Assembly: GCA_028290685.1 (NCBI GenBank)
Contig: JAQGJI010000187.1
Location: forward strand, 1 to 12,656
Direction: 5' to 3'
Length of the DNA stretch: 12,656 nt
Origin: Devosia sp.
GTDB lineage: Bacteria; Pseudomonadota; Alphaproteobacteria; Rhizobiales; Devosiaceae
A model generated the notes under the pieces. It saw only the letters and a program-made list of their open reading frames with translations, ran no database searches and was not told where the DNA came from. How positions within the stretch are numbered: position 1 is the stretch's first letter; every line of letters starts with the position of its first letter. The position numbers were made by a program, and so were the translations under genes. Positions 7,042-12,656 of the stretch are shown in pieces.

Positions 7042-7914
7042 ATGAGTGCGACGGCGGGACCAAGGATTGGCGTTGCGCTGGGCGGTGGGTCGGCGCGCGG
7101 GCTCACCCACATCCCCTATATCGAAGCCATGGACGAGTTGGGGCTCAAGCCCTCGGTTATCTCGGGCACTTCCATCGGGGCTTTGATCGGGGCCGGCTGG
7201 GCGGCGGGAATGACAGGGCAGGAATTGCGAGAGCATTCCTTTGAAGTGCTGGGCACCATGCGCATTATTGCCAGCAAGCTTTGGGCAACCCAGATCCGTG
7301 GCATTGGCGGTATTCTCAAGAACGGCATATCGATGCAACTGGATGCCACCTCGATCGTGGACGCCTTCACGCCACCTGATTTTCCGCGCGAGTTCAAGGA
7401 CCTCAAGGTGCCGCTCTATGTAGTGGCAACGGACTTCCAATCCTGGCATCAGGTGGTCTTCAATTCGGGCCTGTTGCGACCGGCCATCGCCGGCTCCATT
7501 GCCATTCCCAGCCTGTTCAAGCCGGTTGTTTATGACAACCACATTCTGGTCGACGGCGGCGTGGTCAATCCGCTGCCGCTCGACCAGGCCGATATGGACA
7601 CCGATTTCCTGATCGGCATCGATGTGAATGGCGATCCGTCCGACGGGATCGCCAAGACAGACCACAAGGCGCTCGATATCTGGTTCGGCTCCGCCCAGAT
7701 CATGATGCACTCGCTGACCGCCCATATGATGGCGGCCTACCCGCCCGACATCTATATCCGTCCCCATGTCACCAGCTTCGGCGCACTGGAGTTCTGGCGG
7801 GTCCGCGAGATTCTGGCCCATGCCGAGGGCGAAAAAGACCGCTTCAAACGTATCCTTGCCTACAAGATCGAAGCCTACCTTGCGGGCAAGGTGCCGGTTC
7901 TCGAGAGCAATTGA
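7042..7914 (+). CDS. Patatin-like phospholipase (RssA/YchK type)
   Basis: A 290-residue patatin-fold lipid acyl hydrolase with the Ser-Asp dyad. GGGSARG at 14-20 forms the oxyanion hole, GTSIG at 42-46 is the nucleophile elbow (Ser44), and DGG at 171-173 (VDGGVVNPLP) supplies Asp171. No signal peptide or autotransporter domain is seen, so it is a cytosolic, RssA-like member rather than a secreted ExoU-type toxin. Its substrate is unknown. ATG 7042 is preferred because AAGGAG lies at 7027-7032, 9 nt upstream. An ATG at 6970 is an alternative that would add 24 residues with coding-like composition but has a poor ribosome binding site. The frame stays open back to 6799, inside purD. With start 7042, purD ends 136 bp upstream, so cotranscription is possible. 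Confidence 0.85.
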   Translation: MSATAGPRIGVALGGGSARGLTHIPYIEAMDELGLKPSVISGTSIGALIGAGWAAGMTGQELREHSFEVLGTMRIIASKLWATQIRGIGGILKNGISMQLDATSIVDAFTPPDFPREFKDLKVPLYVVATDFQSWHQVVFNSGLLRPAIAGSIAIPSLFKPVVYDNHILVDGGVVNPLPLDQADMDTDFLIGIDVNGDPSDGIAKTDHKALDIWFGSAQIMMHSLTAHMMAAYPPDIYIRPHVTSFGALEFWRVREILAHAEGEKDRFKRILAYKIEAYLAGKVPVLESN

Positions 7915-8043
7915 AAAGCCCTGCTACAGAGCGAGGCTCGAAGGAAATCGGGGGTTCACCGCTCCACCCCGGCTCCGGTCGCTTCCCGTCGGAAGGCTGG
8001 GCGGCAAAAGCGCCTGTGGACTGCTCTTTTTCAAGCAGGGAGT

Positions 8044-8097
8044 TTAGCGGGGCAGCAGAACGTCGTTGATGACATGGATGACGCCCTTGATGGTCAA
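8044..8097 (-). pseudogene. Relic of a fasciclin (FAS1) domain C-terminus next to the tadA stop
   Basis: On the minus strand the 17 codons up to TAA (8046-8044) read LTIKGVIHVINDVLLPR. This closely matches the ending of FAS1-domain proteins, whose last strand is typically N-G-V-I-H-V-I-D-x-V-L-L-P. The rest of the domain is absent: upstream in this frame lies the antisense-free 3' part of tadA read out of frame. The first relic codon (TTG, 8097-8095) overlaps the tadA TGA (8096-8094), so the junction lies almost exactly at the tadA stop. It cannot encode a working protein alone. The simplest reading is a deletion or rearrangement that joined tadA to the tail of a lost fasciclin gene. Chance similarity over 17 residues is not excluded. 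Confidence 0.55.
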
Positions 8098-8543
8098 GAC
8101 CGCAGGCTGCGGAAAAACTGCCGGAGCATGGCCTCGGACCGCCCGGCGCCAAGGCCGCCGATCACTTCGGGCGCATGGTGGCAGCTCGGTTGCGCAAAAA
8201 GCCTGATGCCATTCTCGACAGCTCCTGCCTTTGTATCTTCGGCGCCAAAATAAATCCGCCGTAGCCGCACGTGCGCAATGGCTCCCGCGCACATGGCGCA
8301 GGGCTCCAGCGTCACATACAAGTCGCAACCATCAAGCCGGCCCGTCCCGCGTTTGGCCAGCGCAGCGCGGATCGCCAGCATTTCGGCGTGGGCCGTGGGA
8401 TCGCCCAGCGCTTTCATGCTGTTGCGCTCGGCCGCGAGCACGGCACCCGCTTCCACCACCACTGCCCCCACTGGTGCCTCTCCCTGGCGTGCTGCTTCTT
8501 CGGCGAGCGCAAGGGCGATATCCATGGGGGAAACGAGCGGCAT
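8094..8543 (-). CDS. tadA: tRNA-specific adenosine deaminase TadA
   Basis: A 149-residue zinc deaminase that converts the wobble adenosine A34 of tRNA-Arg(ACG) to inosine, an essential function in most bacteria. The cytidine-deaminase-fold motifs are complete: HAE at 52-54 (zinc His and catalytic Glu) and PCAMC at 81-85 (two zinc Cys), with APVGAVVV at 23-30 and the C-terminal LRQFFRSLR helix. PCAMCAGAI with HVRLRRIYFGAEDTKAGA is diagnostic of TadA rather than other deaminases. The start could be ATG 8543 or ATG 8525; neither has a good ribosome binding site. 8543 is kept because a candidate promoter lies about 30 bp upstream. The protein looks whole, although a fasciclin relic follows directly at its stop. 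It is divergent from mutL. Confidence 0.92.
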   Translation of the reverse strand: MPLVSPMDIALALAEEAARQGEAPVGAVVVEAGAVLAAERNSMKALGDPTAHAEMLAIRAALAKRGTGRLDGCDLYVTLEPCAMCAGAIAHVRLRRIYFGAEDTKAGAVENGIRLFAQPSCHHAPEVIGGLGAGRSEAMLRQFFRSLRS

Positions 8544-8569
8544 AGGGCACCGGGGAAAATCTTGAACCA

Positions 8570-8598
8570 GCTATACGCGATCACGCCCCTGCTGCAAA
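8570..8598 (-). promoter_or_regulatory. Candidate sigma-70 promoter for tadA
   Basis: On the minus strand TTTGCA (8598-8593) and TATAGC (8575-8570) are separated by exactly 17 bp. A transcript would start near 8563, giving a leader of about 20 nt to the ATG at 8543. Each hexamer matches the consensus only in part, so this is a weak call supported mainly by spacing and position. Confidence 0.3.
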
Positions 8599-8767
8599 CG
8601 AGCTTACTCGGGACCGCTGCGCAATCCTCCAGGTTGCGCTGCTCTGCCCGGCACGCTCACCGCCCTGACACATCATGCACCGGGCAGGTATTTGTCGCAT
8701 CCGGCAAACAAAACGGGTCGGCATGGCGGGTTCCCTTGCCTATATTCAGGGATCAGGAGAATCGCCC

Positions 8768-10597
8768 TTGCCCATCCGCCAACTGCCTGAGGATCTGATC
8801 AACCGCATCGCTGCCGGCGAGGTGGTGGAGCGGCCCGCCAGCGTTATCAAGGAATTGGTGGAAAACAGCATCGACGCGGGCGCACGGCGGATCATCGTCA
8901 CCACCGCTTCAGGCGGCAAGACCCTGATGCGGATCGAGGACGATGGCCACGGCATGGACCGGGACGACCTCATTCTTTCAATCGAGCGCCACGCCACCTC
9001 CAAGCTCCGCGAGGACGAGCTTGATGATATCCGGACGCTGGGCTTTCGCGGCGAAGCCCTTGCCTCGATTGGCTCGGTGGCCGAGCTGACCATCTGTTCG
9101 CGTCCGGCTCAGGCCGAAAACGGTTTGCGGCTCGACATGCGTAGTGGCGTTCGCGGAGGTCCCGTCCCGCACGCCATGAACCGGGGCACCATCGTGGAGG
9201 TCCGCAATCTTTTTGCCAATGTTCCAGCACGGCTCAAATTTCTCAAGAGCGACCGGGCAGAAGCCGCAGCAATAACGGATGTGCTCAAGCGGCTGGCCAT
9301 GGCCAACCCTTCGGTTCATTTCGTGCTGCAAGGGTCGGACCGCTCGGCCAGCAACTGGCCTGCGATAACGGGTCCGGGCGCGTTGGCAGCGCGGCTGGCC
9401 CAGGTGATCGGGGACGATTTTGCCAAAAATGCCGTAGCGCTTGCCAGTGAGCGGCATGGGGTGACGGTTGCAGGGCTGGCAGGCCTGCCCACCTATACCC
9501 GTGCCAACGCGCTGTCGCAGTTCTACTTCGTCAACGGTCGCTCGGTGCGCGACAAGGTGCTGGTTGGCGCCATCCGCGCCGCTTATGCAGACTATACCTT
9601 CCGCGACCGCTTCCCTGTGGTTGCGCTCTATCTGGCGGTGGATCCGGCCGAGGTGGACGTCAATGTTCATCCCGCCAAGACGGAACTGCGTTTTCGTGAT
9701 GCGGGAGCGGTGCGGGGCGCCGTCATCCGCGCCATTGGCGAGGCGCTGACGGCCGCCGGGTTCAAGGCGTCCACCACCGTTGCGGAGGATGTTCTGGGCG
9801 CCTTCACGGCCCCGGTCTATGCGGCTCCCGTTGCACCCGGCCCGGCCTACGCTGGAGCCGAGAGCGATGGGCGCTTTGCCGGCTACGATCACCCTTCCAG
9901 CCTTCGCGAACAAGGCAATCCGTTTGCGCCGAACTACCGGCAGGCGGGCAGCCTTGATGGCTTCAATGAACCAAGCGCGCGGATCGAGGTGGAGCCGGCA
10001 CCGCAGCTCACTGAATATCCGCTCGGCACGGCGCGGGCGCAGATGTTTGATAATTTCATTATCGCGCAAAACGGCGAAGGCTTGCTGCTGGTGGACCAGC
10101 ATGCGGCCCATGAGCGGCTGGTCTATGAGCGGTTCAAGGCTCAGCTGGCATCAGGGCCGGTGCCCAGCCAAGCGCAGTTGATCCCGCTTGTTGTCGAACT
10201 GCCCGAGGAGGACTGCGCCCGGCTGGAAGAAGCGGCGAGGGAGCTGGAGCGCTTTGGACTCTATCTTGAGCGCTTCGGTCCGCGCGCTGTTGCGGTGCGC
10301 GAGACCCCTGCCCTGCTGGGCAACAGCGATATCGAGGGCCTGGTCCGCGATCTGGCGGATGGTTTGGCGGAGTGGGATTCGACTGCTGCGATCAGTGACC
10401 GGATGGAAGCCATCATTGCCCGCATGGCCTGCCACGGCTCGGTTCGCTCCGGCCGCCGCCTGCGGGTCGACGAAATGAACGCATTACTCCGCGACATGGA
10501 GGCAACGCCCCACTCCGGGCAGTGCATTCACGGCCGACCCACCTATGTGGAGCTCAAGAAAAGGGACATTGAACGCTTGTTCGGCCGCAGCCGTTAG
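8768..10597 (+). CDS. mutL: DNA mismatch repair protein MutL (endonuclease type)
   Basis: A 609-residue mismatch repair ATPase that links mismatch recognition by MutS to strand removal. The N-terminal GHKL ATPase has GEVVERP at about 17-23, ENSIDAGA at 32-39, DDGHGM at 58-63 and GFRGEAL at 92-98, with DVNVHPAK at 297-304. A low-complexity Ala/Pro linker (about 340-420) leads to the C-terminal dimerisation domain. That domain carries DQHAAHERLVYE at 443-454, an exact match to the DQHA(X)2E(X)4E nuclease motif, plus ACHGSVRSG from 554 and CIHGRP at 586-591. It should therefore nick DNA itself, as in bacteria without MutH. The start is TTG 8768 with AGGAGA at 8755-8760, 7 nt upstream; ATG 8723 is less likely. 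A metallophosphoesterase gene follows after 6 bp. Confidence 0.95.
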   Translation: MPIRQLPEDLINRIAAGEVVERPASVIKELVENSIDAGARRIIVTTASGGKTLMRIEDDGHGMDRDDLILSIERHATSKLREDELDDIRTLGFRGEALASIGSVAELTICSRPAQAENGLRLDMRSGVRGGPVPHAMNRGTIVEVRNLFANVPARLKFLKSDRAEAAAITDVLKRLAMANPSVHFVLQGSDRSASNWPAITGPGALAARLAQVIGDDFAKNAVALASERHGVTVAGLAGLPTYTRANALSQFYFVNGRSVRDKVLVGAIRAAYADYTFRDRFPVVALYLAVDPAEVDVNVHPAKTELRFRDAGAVRGAVIRAIGEALTAAGFKASTTVAEDVLGAFTAPVYAAPVAPGPAYAGAESDGRFAGYDHPSSLREQGNPFAPNYRQAGSLDGFNEPSARIEVEPAPQLTEYPLGTARAQMFDNFIIAQNGEGLLLVDQHAAHERLVYERFKAQLASGPVPSQAQLIPLVVELPEEDCARLEEAARELERFGLYLERFGPRAVAVRETPALLGNSDIEGLVRDLADGLAEWDSTAAISDRMEAIIARMACHGSVRSGRRLRVDEMNALLRDMEATPHSGQCIHGRPTYVELKKRDIERLFGRSR

Positions 10598-10603
10598 GCA
10601 TTC

Positions 10604-11107
10604 ATGCTCTTTTTCACCAGTGATACTCACTTCGCCGATCCGCGCGTACTGCGCATCGACCGGCGCCCTTTCGCCAATATGGCCGATCATGACGCGGCAT
10701 TGATTGCCAGTTGGAACAGCATCGTCGGGCCCCACGACGAGATCTGGCACCTGGGCGATTTCGCCCGGGGTACGCAGGAGGATGTCGAGGCGCTGCTTGC
10801 CCAACTCAATGGGACCAAGCACCTGATCATCGGCAACAACGATCCGCCTGCGACGCTCGCCGCCAAGGGCTGGGCGAGCATGCAGCACTATGCCGAGCTC
10901 ACAATCGACGGGCAGCTCTATGTGATCTGCCACTACCCGTTCCGCACCTGGAACCAGATGGGCAAGAAGTCGATCAATCTGCACGGCCATTCGCATGGGC
11001 GGCTGTCACCACAGCCGCGCCAGTTCGATGTCGGCGTTGATCCGCAGGGCCTCCAGCCAAAGCGGCTGGAGGAGGTTACGGCGCGTCCAAAAAAACGCGC
11101 TTACTGA
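10604..11107 (+). CDS. Calcineurin-like metallophosphoesterase (COG4186-like)
   Basis: A 167-residue single-domain phosphoesterase with dinuclear-metal motifs in order: SDTHF (Asp7, His9), HLGDF (Asp52), GNND (77-80), CHYP (His110) and HGHSHG (127-132, GHxH-type ligands), then DVGVD near 142-146. The opening FFTSDTHF...RIDRRPF and HLGDFARG fit the COG4186 type, small cytosolic phosphatases of unknown substrate. The usual GNH[DE] motif reads GNND here, replacing the histidine at position 79 that helps stabilise the leaving group; whether this is normal for the alphaproteobacterial subgroup needs comparison. The ATG lies 6 bp after the mutL stop without a clear ribosome binding site, which suggests coupling to mutL. 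Its last 7 bp overlap the convergent edd gene. Confidence 0.8.
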   Translation: MLFFTSDTHFADPRVLRIDRRPFANMADHDAALIASWNSIVGPHDEIWHLGDFARGTQEDVEALLAQLNGTKHLIIGNNDPPATLAAKGWASMQHYAELTIDGQLYVICHYPFRTWNQMGKKSINLHGHSHGRLSPQPRQFDVGVDPQGLQPKRLEEVTARPKKRAY

Positions 11108-12656
11108 AAGACGCTGGCGCCGCGATCGGCAACGCCCACAAGGCTGCGCATGCCGGCAAAAAGCTCACGGCCCATGCCGAAGTGCTGCGGCCGCAGATCT
11201 TCGGTGGCGGGGGCGCGCGAGAAGAATTCCGTCTCGTCGCCAAGGAAGGTCAGCGTGCCCTCATTGGCATCGAGCCGGATCATATCGCCATCGCGGATCT
11301 TGCTGATCGGCCCGCCATCCATGGCCTCGGGCGTCATATGGATCGCCGCGGGCACCTTGCCCGAAGCGCCCGACATGCGACCGTCCGTCAAGAGCGCAAC
11401 CTTGAAACCGCGATCCTGCAGGATGCCAAGCGACGGCGTCAGCTTGTGCAACTCCGGCATGCCCAGCGCGCGCGGACCCGAAAAGCGCACGACCGCGATC
11501 ATGTCGCCGGTCAATTCACCAGCCTTGAATGCCGCCTGCAGCCCTTCCTGGCCATGGAACACCCGGGCGGGCGCTTCAATGACACGGTGCTCGGGCTTGA
11601 CCGCGGAGACCTTGATCACCGAGCGGCCCAGATTGCCGGTCAGGAGCTTGAGACCACCGCTCTGCTGGAATGGCGTCGCGACCTTGGTCAGAACCTTGGG
11701 GAGCGCCGATTCCTTGGGGGATGGTTCGAAGGTCAGCTTTTCTTCGATCAGCTTGGCCTCGACCTTGTAGCCTGAGAGACCGTTGCCCCAGACCGTCTTG
11801 ACGTCCTCATGCAGGTGGCCGCTTTCGAGCAGTTCCTGGATCAGGAAGCCCATGCCACCAGCGGCGTGGAAGTGGTTCACGTCGGCAACGCCATTGGGAT
11901 AGACGCGCGCGAGGAGCGGCGTGGCGTCGCAGAGATCGCGCATGTCGTCCCAGGTGACGTGCAGGCCGTCAGCGGCGGCGATGGCGATCAAATGCATGGT
12001 GTGATTGGTGGACCCGCCCGTGGCATGCAGACCAACCAGGCCGTTGACGATGGCCTTTTCGTCAATCACGTGGCCAACCGGGGTATAGTCATTGCCCAGC
12101 GCGGTGAGCGACAAGGCGCGCACGGTTGCTTCCTTGGTCAGCGCATCGCGCAGCGGCGTGCCGGGATTGACGAAGCTTGCGCCGGGAAGGTGCAGGCCCA
12201 TGATCTCCATCAGCATCTGGTTGGAGTTGGCGGTGCCATAAAAGGTGCAGGTGCCGGCAGAGTGATAGGACTTGGATTCGGCCTCCAGCAATTCGGCCCG
12301 GCCGACCTTGCCTTCCATATAGAGTTGGCGAACCTTGCTCTTTTCGTCGTTTGGAATACCCGACGGCATGGGGCCAGCGGGGATGAACACGGCGGGCAGA
12401 TGCCCAAAGGTCAGTGCACCGATCAGCAGGCCCGGTACGATCTTGTCGCAAATGCCGAGATACACAGCGGCATCGAACATGTTGTGGCTGAGCGCAATTG
12501 CCGTCGACATGGCGATGACGTCGCGCGAGAACAGCGACAGGTCCATGCCCGGCTGGCCCTGGGTCACGCCATCGCACATGGCCGGGACCCCTCCAGCCAC
12601 CTGGGCGGTCGCGCCAATGGAGCGCGCGGCTTCCTTGATGATGTCGGGATAGAATT
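11101..12656 (-). CDS. edd: Phosphogluconate dehydratase Edd (N-terminus outside window)
   Basis: 517 C-terminal residues of the [4Fe-4S] dehydratase that turns 6-phosphogluconate into 2-keto-3-deoxy-6-phosphogluconate in the Entner-Doudoroff pathway. The frame is open to the right edge, so roughly 80-90 N-terminal residues are missing compared with the usual ~600. Diagnostic stretches are VPAMCDGVTQGQPGM, CDKIVPG (IlvD/Edd signature 1), FGHLPAVFIPAGPM, GTCTFYGTANSNQM with a conserved Cys, and LLTDGRMSGASGKVPA (signature 2). TQGQPGM and the phrase around SFVNPGTPLRD separate it from IlvD and sugar-acid dehydratases. The stop TAA (11103-11101) overlaps the end of the metallophosphoesterase gene. 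In related bacteria it often follows zwf and pgl, which would lie to the right of the window; this is not visible here. Confidence 0.95.
   Translation of the reverse strand, partial: FYPDIIKEAARSIGATAQVAGGVPAMCDGVTQGQPGMDLSLFSRDVIAMSTAIALSHNMFDAAVYLGICDKIVPGLLIGALTFGHLPAVFIPAGPMPSGIPNDEKSKVRQLYMEGKVGRAELLEAESKSYHSAGTCTFYGTANSNQMLMEIMGLHLPGASFVNPGTPLRDALTKEATVRALSLTALGNDYTPVGHVIDEKAIVNGLVGLHATGGSTNHTMHLIAIAAADGLHVTWDDMRDLCDATPLLARVYPNGVADVNHFHAAGGMGFLIQELLESGHLHEDVKTVWGNGLSGYKVEAKLIEEKLTFEPSPKESALPKVLTKVATPFQQSGGLKLLTGNLGRSVIKVSAVKPEHRVIEAPARVFHGQEGLQAAFKAGELTGDMIAVVRFSGPRALGMPELHKLTPSLGILQDRGFKVALLTDGRMSGASGKVPAAIHMTPEAMDGGPISKIRDGDMIRLDANEGTLTFLGDETEFFSRAPATEDLRPQHFGMGRELFAGMRSLVGVADRGASVFQ

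Noticed and set aside
7951..8040. Candidate terminators after the patatin-like gene
   Set aside because: Only 5-bp stems are seen (7951-7955 with 7966-7970, and 7982-7986 with 7991-7995), with no T run behind them; the CTTTTT near 8030 has no proper stem before it.
1..12656. A hidden defence, mobile or biosynthetic system
   Set aside because: Every sizeable coding region is a recognised housekeeping or conserved family gene. No integrase, transposase, CRISPR repeat, toxin-antitoxin pair, tRNA or attachment site was seen.

Overview
The window reads as a chromosomal housekeeping segment from an alphaproteobacterium, most likely of the order Hyphomicrobiales (Rhizobiales) and possibly a Devosia-like lineage. 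This rests on GC-rich codon use, the pairing of cysQ with a DUF4170 gene, the block DUF6101-like gene / ubiA / rsmE / gshA with a plant-type glutamate-cysteine ligase, a MutL that carries the endonuclease motif, and an intergenic hairpin repeat of the kind common in rhizobial genomes. The taxonomy is inferred from protein recognition; no search was run. Both ends are cut by the window: a probable glycosyltransferase tail on the left and the 5' part of edd on the right.

Layout, left to right. (1) 1-173: C-terminal tail of a plus-strand protein, convergent with a minus-strand pair, cysQ followed after 4 bp by a DUF4170 gene (1296 down to 183). (2) 1297-1636: a 340-bp intergenic region with several TTAACC motifs resembling CtrA half-sites and a small leader hairpin, ahead of a plus-strand DUF6101-like gene (1637-2149), which ends in a good terminator hairpin. 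(3) ubiA on the minus strand (3170 down to 2238), divergent from rsmE and gshA on the plus strand (3365-5557); a composite hairpin repeat fills the ubiA/rsmE gap. (4) purD (5631-6905) and a patatin-like phospholipase gene (7042-7914). (5) tadA on the minus strand (8543 down to 8094). A 17-codon relic resembling the C-terminus of a fasciclin (FAS1) domain lies directly against its stop codon. (6) mutL (8768-10597) on the plus strand, followed after 6 bp by a small metallophosphoesterase gene. That gene overlaps by 7 bp at its 3' end with convergent edd (minus strand, running off the right edge).

The genes serve core functions: nucleotide and sulfur metabolism (CysQ), ubiquinone synthesis (UbiA), 16S rRNA modification (RsmE), glutathione synthesis (GshA), purine synthesis (PurD), tRNA wobble editing (TadA), mismatch repair (MutL) and the Entner-Doudoroff pathway (Edd). 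I see no phage, integrase, transposase, CRISPR array, RNA gene or defence cluster, and no convincing new multi-gene system. The points most worth a second look are the fasciclin relic at the tadA stop, the TTAACC cluster before an uncharacterised gene, the composite repeat in the ubiA/rsmE promoter region, the DUF4170/cysQ pairing, and the GNND variant of the GNHD motif in the metallophosphoesterase.
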